Shown: piece after piece, positions 18,401-25,987 of the stretch
Numbering within the stretch: position 1 is the stretch's first letter
Layout of the letters: the number at the start of each line of letters is the position of its first letter
Assembly (NCBI GenBank): GCA_037139415.1
Contig: JBAXGN010000055.1
Location: 1-40,091 of the forward strand
Direction of reading: 5' to 3'
Source: Verrucomicrobiota bacterium
GTDB taxonomy: Bacteria > Verrucomicrobiota > Verrucomicrobiia > Limisphaerales > Fontisphaeraceae
Length of the DNA stretch: 40,091 bases
Position numbers and translations under genes: made by a program
The notes under the pieces: generated by a model
What the model was told of the DNA's origin: nothing
The model's database searches: none
The model's input: the letters and a program-made list of their open reading frames with translations, nothing else

Positions 18401-19583
18401 CGTGCGCGTGGATGGCGGGCGCGTGCAGGTCTCAGGCCAAGTGGCGGTCATGGCCATCAATGGCCTGCTCACCAAGGTTATCTTTGACCAGAATCCGAAT
18501 CATGAATTCTTCGTCGAGGAAAGTTTCCCGCTGGAGTGGATGTATCCCTACCTCACGCCGTTCGGGATCATTATGAAGATTAACCGACGCCCGCTGTCGG
18601 AATTGCCGCAGGAGGTTATTGATCGTGATCATGAATTCTGGAGCCAGTATTCCGAGCGCACGGTGGGTAACTGGATTACGTATGATACGCCGGTGTCGAA
18701 TATCTGCCATTTTGCCGAGAAGGTGTATTTGCACCGCGACTATTCGGGATTCACGGGCGATCCCAAGTTCATCCGTGATGATGACGCCCAGAAGGCGTTT
18801 TCAAAACTGCGCAGTTCGATTGCTGGAATTTATAACTGGCGCGTCATGAATGCGCATTCCCAATCGGAACGGGATCGCATGCTCAAGGAGGCGGAGTTCG
18901 CCTTCAAACAAGCGCTGGCCTATTGCCCCTACAGCCCGGAAGCCGTCTTCCGCTATGTCAATCTGCTCCTGGGGCTCAACCAGGCCAACCGCATTGATGA
19001 TGCCATACTGATAGCCAAGACCTTCAAGCGCCTGGATCCTGGTAACGGACAGGTCACCGATCTGATTGGTAAACTGACTGATATTCGGAAAAACATCGCG
19101 CAAACTTCGGAAATGCAGGGGAAGCTTGGGCTGTTAGAAGCCAACTTCCGCGCGGACGGCAATGTGTCCAACGCCTTTGCGCTCGCCAATGTCTATATGG
19201 CGACCCAAAAAACGAATCAGGCCGTGGCCGTGCTGGGCCAGGCACTCGTCCATCCCAGCCTGGATTACAACGGGTGTGTGTCCCTCGCGAATGCCTTCGT
19301 CACGCTGAATAACGTCGGGATGCTGGAACAGGCCCTACTGCGCCTGGTCAAGCTGTCCTCCACAAACCCGGAGTCATGGTACGACCTTGCGGGCGTGCAA
19401 GCCATCATCATGAAAAACAAGGAAGCCCTCGAGTCGCTCGAAAAAGCGCTGGATTTGAGCAATGCCCGTTTGAAAGAGGACAACAAAAGCCGTAACCTCT
19501 ACAACGAAATGCTTAAAGACCCGCGCTTTAACAATCTGCGCGGACTGCCTGAATTCGCCAAGTTGCTGGATCGCAAACCATAG
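15495..19583 (+). CDS. DUF2723 (GT-C-type, family 117-like) membrane glycosyltransferase with TPR C-terminus
   Basis: A 1362-residue protein. A Pro/Ala-rich N-terminal tail precedes about 14 TM helices (residues 57-660). The first outer loop has LEDSGELAVGSFYAGVPHPPGYP, the DUF2723 signature holding the acidic catalytic residues of GT-C enzymes that use lipid-linked sugars. The soluble part (about 665-1362, expected periplasmic) has FGGTDPGRFCPTY, a module at 843-927 shared with the MFS protein of this window, and TPR-like repeats from about 1120 to the end. Relatives are linked to protein O-glycosylation in Bacteroidetes; that role is inferred. ATG 15495 is the conservative start; TTG 15480 or 15459 with GGTGAAAG upstream are alternatives. 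Transcription probably ends at the terminator at 19808-19846. Confidence 0.85.
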   Translation: MNGDQQPIDPMGKPAAPAPETIMATPPQSAPDTFKPKLAKPTPPAAAAVASNSPVPPMFRWIDWMTFAVTAIIVFTGYMLSRAPNVTLEDSGELAVGSFYAGVPHPPGYPFWSILTWLFTELIPFKNVAWRVSMESTLAGVFLCALIAMMISRGSSMLIESIEEFKDIPKKWENPICLCAGYVGGLLMAFNGFMWSQCVIVEVYSLAVFSFILMSVFLMRWMYAPHQNRYLYLALFMFGLCFTNHQSLLMAAVGVQVAIIASNPRVGRDMLFFNSIIFIIAQIMRATGHLKQLENAPGSINMIYVLFNIIGVGSMVGLGFLSYKTKKLLTEFKTVFYGGLAYVGGVSFYLFMPLSSMSNPPMNWGYARTVEGFIHAFTRGQYEKFNPSNLLNDPARFVRQMWEYFGGMVSEFSLVYLTLAVIPFVFLILHVLREGGMKHLLRIAYTTVGMLAAFCLVLITAGKLVNLSYLFWIVFFILACVNLVFLMMMVYDHMQKIERAWLVGLSGVYFCLSVLLLIMLNPAPDRQSQELNRVFLTSSHAQVAMFIGYGLALAATALLMQPARFRKLALTVTVVAAGVALYSMACVFANVDEPGDVDSWISSIMPEASKSPIKRFTALYGVGVAVLAMLAVFITRARVTVGLLLGVYLLMPLRSVVAHWADNEQFGHMFGYWFGHDMFTPPFKGKDNQPLYPEMTRDAVLFGGTDPGRFCPTYMIFCESFIKASQRQSCDPNFDRRDVYLITQNALADGTYLNYIRAHYNRSAQIDPPFFQEVVRVGDQPLQSNLLSRMVAPLDTLFLGLGDRIEKRRRAGSSFFQDGDFTDLAGFARKLNDREASPFANFIKQKLSPATVQKLGTPDKALAHTLAEDLNGLLESGLLYESNRFAGINLTPRTQKFLAQNPQSHTRIRLNRLLLEEAFPKEIAKSLGGVYPDREIITPSPMDSQRCFQEYLDDVQKRLQKNQLHPGEDVRVDGGRVQVSGQVAVMAINGLLTKVIFDQNPNHEFFVEESFPLEWMYPYLTPFGIIMKINRRPLSELPQEVIDRDHEFWSQYSERTVGNWITYDTPVSNICHFAEKVYLHRDYSGFTGDPKFIRDDDAQKAFSKLRSSIAGIYNWRVMNAHSQSERDRMLKEAEFAFKQALAYCPYSPEAVFRYVNLLLGLNQANRIDDAILIAKTFKRLDPGNGQVTDLIGKLTDIRKNIAQTSEMQGKLGLLEANFRADGNVSNAFALANVYMATQKTNQAVAVLGQALVHPSLDYNGCVSLANAFVTLNNVGMLEQALLRLVKLSSTNPESWYDLAGVQAIIMKNKEALESLEKALDLSNARLKEDNKSRNLYNEMLKDPRFNNLRGLPEFAKLLDRKP
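18021..18275 (+). other. Shared module in the DUF2723 protein (copy 2)
   Basis: Codes residues 843-927, beginning I-K-Q-K-L-S-P and ending with LNRLLLEEAFPKEIAKSL. It lies between the membrane domain and the TPR repeats, and aligns almost without gaps with residues 312-398 of the MFS transporter. Confidence 0.75.
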
Positions 19584-19737
19584 CGTATGTGCCCCTCTCG
19601 AAAGGGGTGGTACATAATGCCTCTTGAATTATTGAAGTAGTCAGGCTTTTTCTCCCTCCCCACGGGCGAATTACGGCACGATCCGCGCATCAGTAAAAGA
19701 TTTTGCATTTTTATTGCTTTTTATAATACCTTTTCCA

Positions 19738-19766
19738 TTGACTTGGCAGCCTCCTGCGACTAGATT
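19738..19766 (+). promoter_or_regulatory. Sigma70-like promoter of a predicted small RNA
   Basis: TTGACT (19738-19743), a 17-nt spacer, then TAGATT (19761-19766). The -35 matches 5 of 6 and the -10 matches 4 of 6 consensus positions. A perfect TATAAT at 19722-19727 without a good -35 is a second possible promoter for the same unit. Confidence 0.5.
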
Positions 19767-19772
19767 ACCTTT

Positions 19773-19850
19773 GCAGAGCATTCGAGGCTTTACCTCGGTT
19801 CCTCCCGACCCAGTGATGACCGTGCATTGTTGTCACTGGGTTTTTTGTTT
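19773..19850 (+). ncRNA. Predicted small regulatory RNA with anti-Shine-Dalgarno-like CCUCC
   Basis: Between two convergent genes, a promoter is followed about 75 nt later by a strong intrinsic terminator, leaving a compact unit with no reading frame. Predicted structure: hairpin 1 CGAGG-CTTTA-CCTCG (19783-19797), an unpaired linker GTTCCTCCCGA (19798-19808) holding CCTCC at 19801-19805, then the terminator hairpin. An exposed C/U-rich motif complementary to GGAGG is a common seed in sRNAs that block ribosome binding, so a trans-acting role is inferred. The alternative is that it is only the 3' UTR and terminator of the DUF2723 mRNA. No known RNA family is recognised. Confidence 0.45.
19808..19850 (+). 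terminator. Strong Rho-independent terminator
   Basis: CCCAGTGATGAC (19809-19820) pairs with GTTGTCACTGGG (19829-19840): a 12-bp stem with two G-U pairs, an 8-nt loop, one more outer A-T pair, and a TTTTTT run at 19841-19846. It works on the plus strand only. Confidence 0.85.
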
Positions 19851-19873
19851 GCAACAGGGTCTGCCCAAATGAG

Positions 19874-22633
19874 CTATGTCTTTTTTGGTTGACCGGATAC
19901 TGATTCGGATTCAACCGTCTCTGCTGCCTTCCCAGTCATGCCCAGGGTCCAGCCATGGCGGCACATCAGGTTGAGCAGGGCTGGCAGGAAGGTAACCCCG
20001 GCAATCATGCAGGTGGCCACCCCAATGGACATGACAAAGCCCAGGCTGGAGATGCCTTGGTGTTTGCCCAAAACCAGGCTTCCAAAGCCTGCGATGGTGG
20101 TCAACCCGGAAACCAATACCGCCTTGCCGGTGCTCCGGGCAAAGATGCTGGGTTGCCGCTCTTCCGCGAACCGGTTCAACACATGAATGCCATTGGTAAC
20201 CCCAATCCCGATCACCAGCGGCAGGGTCATGATGTTGGCCGGGTTGAACATGATGCCGCGCAAGCCCATGGTGCCCCCCATCCAGACCGCGCCGATGAGC
20301 ACGGGTAATAACACCAACACCACACTGGCAAGGTTGCGAAAGTGAATGAAGGCCAGGAGGATGATGGCCACCAGCGAGTATTTGGCGGCTTCGATATAAC
20401 TATCCTTCAACAGCGTGGTGTATTCGAGCAATTGGACCGGCGTGCCGGTGACCGTTGGGTCCACAGTGCGCAATTCGGTGACGAACCGTTTCTGCGGTTC
20501 GCGCTCCCAGACATCGTCTTTGGGATACACTTGCAGCAGGAACTTGCCGGAGCGACCCACGAACCGGTTGCGCAACGCGGGTGGCAGGTCGGCCACTTGC
20601 AACTTTTCACGGTTGTCCTGATGTTGCAAGGCCGCGAACATATCGCGCACATCCACAAAAAACGCGTGCTGGTAGGCGGCCAGCTTCTCTGCGGATACGC
20701 GCTCGTCTTTCAGCATGGCTTTGCGGAACTCCTGGATGGCATCGCGCAAGGAAGAGCACTGCTGGGCAAGCTTCGGCTCCGTGGTTTTAATATCATCCAC
20801 CGTCAGCCCCAGATACCCTCGCAACGACCACAATACCCCGCTTAACTCCGCCACATTGACGGGCTCGGTATCCGCCGGCGCAAAATGAATGGTGCTGACA
20901 ACCTGTTTGATCTCGCCAATCAGTTCCAGTTTATGGGTCTGATCGCCGCGCAGGAACGGTGTCAGGGACTCCACACTGCCGACCGTGGGCAGTTTTTTGT
21001 ATTGTTCCTCCCAGCGCGCGGCTTGGTCCAAGTCGCTCACGACGCTGGCGCAAAACAGTACGGATTTGCCGGCGGAACTGATCAGTTTCTTCTCGTATTC
21101 CACGGCTGGCAGGCCGTCACTCTGCATGTGCAGGAGGTTGTAATCAAAGCCCACCTTTTTGAATTGCAGCACGGCAAAGGCACTGATGGCCACCGTGAGG
21201 CCCAGCACGGTCCATGGACGGGAGAGCCAAATCTGCTCAATCCGCGCCCGGCGTTCATCCTCATGCGCCTGGTGATCCATCACGTTTTGCCGGCCGCGCA
21301 ACAGCAGGGCGGGCAGCATGGTCATCATGGGTATCAGGCTGACCAGCAGACCGCCGCCGCAGATGACCCCCATTTCCTGGATGCCCCTGAAATCAGTGAG
21401 CCCCATCGCCAGAAACGCGAATGCCGTGGTGAAACATCCGGTAAAAATTCCCTGTCCCGTATAGGTCATCGCCAGGCGCAAGGCGATTTGCTCCGGGCGG
21501 CCTTTGCGCAACTCCTCTTCGTACCGGCTGATGAGATGCACGCCAAAATCAATCGCCAGACCGATCAGGATGGGCACAAACGTGATGGTTAAAATATTCA
21601 AATGCCCAACCGTCGTCGTCGTGAACGCCATCGTATATCCAATACCCACCACCAGGCAGGCCGTCGCCTTCAAAGGGCGTCCGGTCTGGTTATAGCCAAA
21701 GATGAAAATCAACACGCAGATGATCAGCGAGACAATGGTCGCCACCGTGGTATCCGTTTGGGACTGCGCCATTTCATCTACTTCCAGCACCTTTTCCCCC
21801 GTCATGCCGACATTTAGTCCGGGGACCTCGTATTGCACCTGCCGCACCAATTCGCGCAGCCGGTACACGGCGTCTTCGCTGACTCCCTGCGAACGCGGGC
21901 GGGCGGTGACCAGGTAGAAGCGGCCCTCGGCAAAGGTGATATACATCTGCTGCTCGGCCTCCTGGCCGCCAAACATCGCGTTGATGCCGGGCGACACTGG
22001 GCGGCCCGGACGCTCCAAGGCATCGGTGGCCTGCGAGATAATGCGTTCGAGCGCTGGCAGCGCCTTCACCATGCTCTCGTTCTCCGCGTTGGCTTCCCGC
22101 TTGGCGGTGCGGAACTGCGTGTTCACCATGCTGAACAGCGACGTGAAATTCGTGGCACGCGTGAATTGCTGGAGGAAAGGCCGGTAATTGCCAAGCATGG
22201 TTTTCAGCCCTTGCAAATCGTCGTCCGGCACGAACAGCAGCGCCTTGTTGCCCATCATCTTCAGGTCGCCTTTGTAGAAGACATCCGTAAAGAGATTCGT
22301 TTCCCGTTCCAATTTGCTCCCTAACCGCTCGACAAACTGCCGGTTCTTATCCGGGCTTTCACTCTCGATGACCACCACCAGATCGTCTTCCGCCGGGAAC
22401 TCCTTCTTGAAGTTCAGGAAATTCTGGTGATACGTCTTGTTCGCGCCCACTAGGCTATCGCGGTCCGTCTGAAACTCCAGGCGCTTGACCGTATAGACGA
22501 CGCATACCACGAACAGCGCAAGCTGCGGGTAAATAAACCAGTTCGGACGCCGGAACACCGCATCCGAAAGCCGCGTCAACACCCTGATGGCCCAGGTTTC
22601 TTGTGATTGGCTCATGCGGGTAAAGCGCGACAT
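19874..22633 (-). CDS. RND superfamily exporter (MMPL/HpnN-like)
   Basis: About 919 residues with the twofold RND layout: TM1, a large periplasmic domain, five TM helices, then TM7, a second periplasmic domain and five more. TM4 carries ITFVPILIGLAIDFGVHLISRYEEEL, with the GLAIDFG(V/I)H signature of the MMPL/HpnN group; the second half has a parallel LPLVIGIGVTNGIHVLNRFAEER. It resembles HpnN, which moves hopanoids to the outer membrane, but no squalene-hopene genes are nearby, so the cargo (a lipid or other hydrophobic molecule) is uncertain. No adaptor or outer-membrane partner is present, as expected for this group. ATG 22633 is chosen for a GGTG upstream; 22615 and 22696 are also possible. 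It is a single-gene unit converging on the DUF2723 gene. Confidence 0.85.
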   Translation of the reverse strand: MSRFTRMSQSQETWAIRVLTRLSDAVFRRPNWFIYPQLALFVVCVVYTVKRLEFQTDRDSLVGANKTYHQNFLNFKKEFPAEDDLVVVIESESPDKNRQFVERLGSKLERETNLFTDVFYKGDLKMMGNKALLFVPDDDLQGLKTMLGNYRPFLQQFTRATNFTSLFSMVNTQFRTAKREANAENESMVKALPALERIISQATDALERPGRPVSPGINAMFGGQEAEQQMYITFAEGRFYLVTARPRSQGVSEDAVYRLRELVRQVQYEVPGLNVGMTGEKVLEVDEMAQSQTDTTVATIVSLIICVLIFIFGYNQTGRPLKATACLVVGIGYTMAFTTTTVGHLNILTITFVPILIGLAIDFGVHLISRYEEELRKGRPEQIALRLAMTYTGQGIFTGCFTTAFAFLAMGLTDFRGIQEMGVICGGGLLVSLIPMMTMLPALLLRGRQNVMDHQAHEDERRARIEQIWLSRPWTVLGLTVAISAFAVLQFKKVGFDYNLLHMQSDGLPAVEYEKKLISSAGKSVLFCASVVSDLDQAARWEEQYKKLPTVGSVESLTPFLRGDQTHKLELIGEIKQVVSTIHFAPADTEPVNVAELSGVLWSLRGYLGLTVDDIKTTEPKLAQQCSSLRDAIQEFRKAMLKDERVSAEKLAAYQHAFFVDVRDMFAALQHQDNREKLQVADLPPALRNRFVGRSGKFLLQVYPKDDVWEREPQKRFVTELRTVDPTVTGTPVQLLEYTTLLKDSYIEAAKYSLVAIILLAFIHFRNLASVVLVLLPVLIGAVWMGGTMGLRGIMFNPANIMTLPLVIGIGVTNGIHVLNRFAEERQPSIFARSTGKAVLVSGLTTIAGFGSLVLGKHQGISSLGFVMSIGVATCMIAGVTFLPALLNLMCRHGWTLGMTGKAAETVESESVSGQPKKT

Positions 22634-23192
22634 TTGAGCAGCACCATGCGCCAGCGGGGATTCATTGAAGCGTCCCCGCCGCCAATCTTCGCCCATTTAC
22701 CATGACCAGCCATAGGGGCGATACAATGCAACGAACCCACCCCGCAAAGCAACCCTCAAAAATGTGTGGCGAAACCGGATGTCAATACCGACCCGCTGCT
22801 TAGGTTGGTGCGAAAGCCCCCTAGCGGGAGAAGGTGCCCGCCGGGCGGTTGAGGGGGAGGTTTTTGGCCAAAAAGGGTGGTTTGGCCGGCTGAAGCCCAT
22901 GGGCGTCAACTTAAGGAGCGTGGACCTCCGGCCCGCGTGGCTTGGACTGCTTTAGCCGCACGTACTGCGGAGTGGATCACCGAAGCTGCTCCCGCGCCCC
23001 CAGCGAGGCGGAGACCCGCGCTCCATACGGTGCTCAGGCTCGGTGGTTCGCGCCGCCATGCTTACCGTTACCGCGCCAAATGAAACGCCGAGGTTGACGC
23101 GAAAGGGGTGAAGGGGGACGGAACGGCATGACCCTCCCGGTCGTAACGATTGCGTGGCGGAACGTCGTAGGGGCAGGGGAGCCGGGCGTGCT
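22634..23192. other. Intergenic DNA rich in palindromic repeats
   Basis: About 560 bp without a convincing gene; short open frames lack coding character. Near 22818-22860 a nested GC-rich inverted repeat pairs a CCCCCT arm with a GGGGG arm and an inner GCGGG with CCCGC. A larger imperfect inverted repeat spans 22915-23024. The remainder is unremarkable GC-rich DNA. Confidence 0.5.
22915..23024. repeat. Imperfect inverted repeat with 18-bp arms
   Basis: Left arm GGAGCGTGGACCTCCGGC (22915-22932). The reverse complement of the right arm (23007-23024) is GGAGCGCGGGTCTCCGCC; 14 of 18 positions match. This is the form of dispersed intergenic repeats common in verrucomicrobial genomes; copy number elsewhere cannot be seen here. 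Confidence 0.5.
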
Positions 23193-24086
23193 TTACGGGC
23201 GTGCGGCTTTCCCGGTATCCGTGATTCGCTGGATGGCTAGCCCGAGGAGCTTTTTGCGGAAGGTTTCCTGGTTCGGGCGCGTCAGCAGTTGCTGCAAGGC
23301 CGGTAGCGCGGCGGCGGCATTGGTCCCGAATTGGCTGAGGGCGGTTGCCGCCAGGTCATTCACATACGGGTCCGGGTCCGCCAAGGCCTTGATCAGCGCG
23401 GGGATGGTCTGGTCCGGCAGGCTTTTGATCTGGCCCAGCGCATAGGCGGCCTGGACGCGCACGTTGGTGCTTTGGTTGCTGAGCAGCGCGATCAAGGTGG
23501 GCACGGCAAACGCCGCTTTCTCCTGGTAAAAGCCAATGCGCAGGGCCACGCTGACTTGCAGCTCGCCATTGGTATGGTTCAACGCCTGGAGCAGCGCCGG
23601 GTGCGCCGCCGGCCCGATGCCCGCCAGCGCAATGGTGGCCACCGAGGTGTAATTGGACTCCTGCAACAGCGCCACCAATTGCGGGACTGCTGGCGCGGCG
23701 ATGGGCCCGAGCATCGCGAAGGCCGCCAACGCCTGATCGCAGCGTTCCAACAGGTCTGCATCGGTGGGGTTTTTAACGGGGTCAGGCCTGGCAAACGCGT
23801 TTCCGGGAGCGGAGTTGGCTTCCGGGCGTTTCATCCGCAGCCGCTCCAGCAAGAGCGGCAGGGAATTGGTGCCCATGGCCCGCAAGGCCGCCGCCGCCGC
23901 GTGGTTGGTGGCGGTTAATTCCCCGTGGGCGTCGAATACCGTCGTGCTATCCAATTTCCCCAGCCACTCATTTAACGAAGTTCCCTGATACGTGGGTTCG
24001 GTGGGTCGAAGGAACACGTAAAGGAGCGCTGCAATAACTGCGAGCAGCGCCGCCAGCGCCAGCCACCATTTCATCGTAAATTTCAT
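23193..24086 (-). CDS. Membrane-anchored HEAT-repeat protein
   Basis: A 297-residue protein with one N-terminal TM anchor (residues 7-26, WLALAALLAVIAALLYVFL) and a HEAT/PBS-lyase-like solenoid of five to six helical pairs, such as AVPQLVALLQESNYTSVATIALAGIG, AVPTLIALLSNQSTNVRVQAAYALGQI and TIPALIKALADPDPYVNDLAATALSQFG. There is no catalytic motif. It probably scaffolds another protein at the membrane surface, most likely on the periplasmic side. It lies 37 nt downstream of the M42 peptidase gene on the same strand and is probably co-transcribed, though a functional link is not evident. Such proteins are abundant in Verrucomicrobia and Planctomycetes. Confidence 0.85.
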   Translation of the reverse strand: MKFTMKWWLALAALLAVIAALLYVFLRPTEPTYQGTSLNEWLGKLDSTTVFDAHGELTATNHAAAAALRAMGTNSLPLLLERLRMKRPEANSAPGNAFARPDPVKNPTDADLLERCDQALAAFAMLGPIAAPAVPQLVALLQESNYTSVATIALAGIGPAAHPALLQALNHTNGELQVSVALRIGFYQEKAAFAVPTLIALLSNQSTNVRVQAAYALGQIKSLPDQTIPALIKALADPDPYVNDLAATALSQFGTNAAAALPALQQLLTRPNQETFRKKLLGLAIQRITDTGKAARP

Positions 24087-24123
24087 GGATGCCTCAGTCG
24101 GACGCGCCGCAATTCAATCAGGG

Positions 24124-25218
24124 TTAGGTTGGATTGGCGGCGGCGGGAATCTTCACGGTGAACTGCTCGCCGCGTTTCAGGGATAGGGCAAACGAGGCCA
24201 TGAGTTCCGGGATTTTCTCGAGGTCCTTCAGGCTGACAATTTCCACGGGGGAATGCATGTACCGGTTCGGCAGGCTGATGAGGGCGCTGGGGATGCCGCC
24301 CCGGGTCCAGAAGATGACGTCGGTATCCGTGCCGCTGGTGGCGGACATGGCCTCGTGTTGGAGGGGGATGGCTTTGTCTTTCGCCACTTTTTCCAGGCGG
24401 TCCACGACGGCGGAATGGTTGCAGCCGCCATGCGTCAGCGCCGGGCCGGCGCCGACCTTGATATCGCCATGTTGGATTTTGCTCACGGTGGGATAGTCGG
24501 TGGCATGGGTGACATCCACCACCAGCGCGACATCCGGCTTGAGGGAATAGGCAATCTGCCGCGCGCCCAATAAGCCGACTTCCTCCATGATGTTGGAGAC
24601 GACGTTGACTTCGCACTTAAGTTCCTTGCGGTGGGCGTGCAGGAGGCGCAAGGTTTCCGCCACGGCAAAGGTGCCGATCCGGTTATCAAAGGCGCGCGCC
24701 ACCGCCAGGTCGCCGCGCAGGATGTCAAATTCATCCACGAGGGTGATGGGATCGCCAATGCGCACGAGTTCCTGGGCCGCCTTGCGGGTGCTGACGCCGA
24801 TGTCAATGAAGAGATCCTCGATCTTCGGCACCTTGCGCTCGCCCTCTTGCTTGGTTAAATGCGGGGCGACATTGCCCACCACGCCTTTGACGGGCCCCTG
24901 GCGGGTGTGAATGGTGATCCGCTGCGCTTTGGTGATGGCCGGGTCCACCCCGCCCAACCGCCGCACGTAGAGGAACCCCTGCTCATCAATGTAGTTGACG
25001 ACCAGGGCGATTTCATCGGCGTGCGCCGCCAGCATGAGGCGCGGTGATCCGCCTTTGTTCAGCACGGCCACACAGTTGCCATAGGCGTCATGATAGGTCT
25101 CCTCGGCATAGCGGGAGACGTAATCCAACCAGACCCGCTGGCCGCGGGTTTCATGGCCGGAGGGGCTGGGGGTGTTGACCAGCGTTTTTAGGAATTCCAA
25201 TGATTCAGTGCGCATCAT
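24124..25218 (-). CDS. M42-family metallo-aminopeptidase (glutamyl aminopeptidase/TET type)
   Basis: A 364-residue cytoplasmic peptidase that trims N-terminal residues from peptides, usually as a dodecameric tetrahedron. All dinuclear-metal ligands are visible: H66 and D68 in LAAHADE, D178 in ARAFDNRIG, the catalytic base E212 with E213 in NIMEEVGLLGA, D235 in VVDVTHATDYP, and H322 in YMHSPVEIV. The start is at ATG 25218 (ATG 25215 also possible); the open frame upstream to 25338 has no coding character and runs into the divergent promoter region. It heads an operon with the HEAT-repeat gene. Endoglucanase annotations of this family are historical errors. Confidence 0.93.
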   Translation of the reverse strand: MMRTESLEFLKTLVNTPSPSGHETRGQRVWLDYVSRYAEETYHDAYGNCVAVLNKGGSPRLMLAAHADEIALVVNYIDEQGFLYVRRLGGVDPAITKAQRITIHTRQGPVKGVVGNVAPHLTKQEGERKVPKIEDLFIDIGVSTRKAAQELVRIGDPITLVDEFDILRGDLAVARAFDNRIGTFAVAETLRLLHAHRKELKCEVNVVSNIMEEVGLLGARQIAYSLKPDVALVVDVTHATDYPTVSKIQHGDIKVGAGPALTHGGCNHSAVVDRLEKVAKDKAIPLQHEAMSATSGTDTDVIFWTRGGIPSALISLPNRYMHSPVEIVSLKDLEKIPELMASFALSLKRGEQFTVKIPAAANPT

Positions 25219-25362
25219 TGCCAAGCTAGTGCAACAAATGGCGGAAAAGTACAAGGTTTTTTGACAAGAACCGGCGGCGCGCCCCCGTAAAATTTTGAGC
25301 AAACCAGTTGAATCCGGCTTCCCAAACGTGTATATCACAGGAAGTTAATTTGATTTTGACAC

Positions 25363-25884
25363 ATGAACTTAAGCGACGCGCAAAAGCAGCAGGTAAAAGC
25401 CTGGTTGGCCGACGGCCTGAAACTTTCCGAAATTCAAGGCCGGATTGACACTGATTTCGGCATCCGCATGACATATATGGACGTGCGTTTCCTGGTGGAT
25501 GATCTGAAGGCGATGCCGAAGGATCCCGAGCCGCCCGCCCCCAAGGCGCCTTCGTTGCTCGATCCTGCCAAGCCCGCCCCCACTCCCCCGGAAGCCCCGC
25601 TGGTGGAAGACCCCCTGGATGCTGCGGAAGAGCCGGAAATGATCCCGCCCGCCGCGCCCGGCGCCACCAGCGTTTCCGTCAGCGTGGATGCGATCCCCAC
25701 CCCCGGCACCGGCCTCAGCGGCAAAGTCACTTTCAGCGACGGTCAATCTGGACAATGGTTTGTGAATGACATGGGCCAGCTCGGGCTCAGCATGAAACAG
25801 CGCGGCTACCGTCCGTCACCAGCCGATGCGCAAGCCTTCCAGACCGCCTTGCAGAGGGAACTCCGCAAGATGGGGATGATGTAA
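25363..25884 (+). CDS. Hypothetical two-part protein: helical N-terminus, Pro-rich linker, small C-terminal domain
   Basis: A 173-residue protein without a recognised family name. Residues 1-47 (SDAQKQQVKAWLADGLKLSE onward) form predicted helices in an HTH-like arrangement. Residues about 52-100 are a Pro/Ala/Glu-rich flexible linker. Residues about 115-173 begin with strand-like GKVTFSDGQSGQWFVNDMGQ and end in a helix. There is no signal peptide or TM segment, so it is probably cytoplasmic. The domain form suggests a conserved lineage-specific protein, possibly nucleic-acid binding; this is inference. It is divergent from the M42 peptidase gene (about 144 bp apart) and followed by a covarying hairpin repeat. 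Confidence 0.65.
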   Translation: MNLSDAQKQQVKAWLADGLKLSEIQGRIDTDFGIRMTYMDVRFLVDDLKAMPKDPEPPAPKAPSLLDPAKPAPTPPEAPLVEDPLDAAEEPEMIPPAAPGATSVSVSVDAIPTPGTGLSGKVTFSDGQSGQWFVNDMGQLGLSMKQRGYRPSPADAQAFQTALQRELRKMGMM

Positions 25885-25919
25885 CGCGAGTCTCGTCCTG
25901 CGAAAGCCTCTCGGGGATT

Positions 25920-25956
25920 ATTTCCCCCCGCGTAGCCGTCGAGGTAAGGAGACGGA
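25920..25956 (+). repeat. Hairpin repeat, copy 1 (conserved loop, variable stem)
   Basis: CCCCCCG-CG-TAG, then stem CCGTC (25936-25940), loop GAGGTAAGGA (25941-25950), stem GACGG (25951-25955). It lies 47 nt after a plus-strand stop codon. Copy 2 at 37630-37654 has the same leader and loop but a different, fully compensated stem. Confidence 0.6.
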
Positions 25957-25961
25957 CAATT

Positions 25962-25982
25962 CCGCAATCCGCAATCCGCAAT
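25962..25982. repeat. Heptanucleotide tandem repeat CCGCAAT x3
   Basis: Three exact head-to-tail copies in the 103-bp gap between two convergent genes. It resembles the short tandemly repeated (STRR-type) heptamers described in cyanobacteria. Confidence 0.85.
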
Positions 25983-25987
25983 CGGGC

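Noticed and set aside
19597-19612. CCCCTCTCGAAAGGGG as the DUF2723 terminator
   Set aside because: The 5-bp stem has no T-run; the strong terminator at 19808-19850 is a better end.
25962-25982. Heptamer clusters as a CRISPR array
   Set aside because: Units are 7 nt with no spacers, and no cas genes are present.
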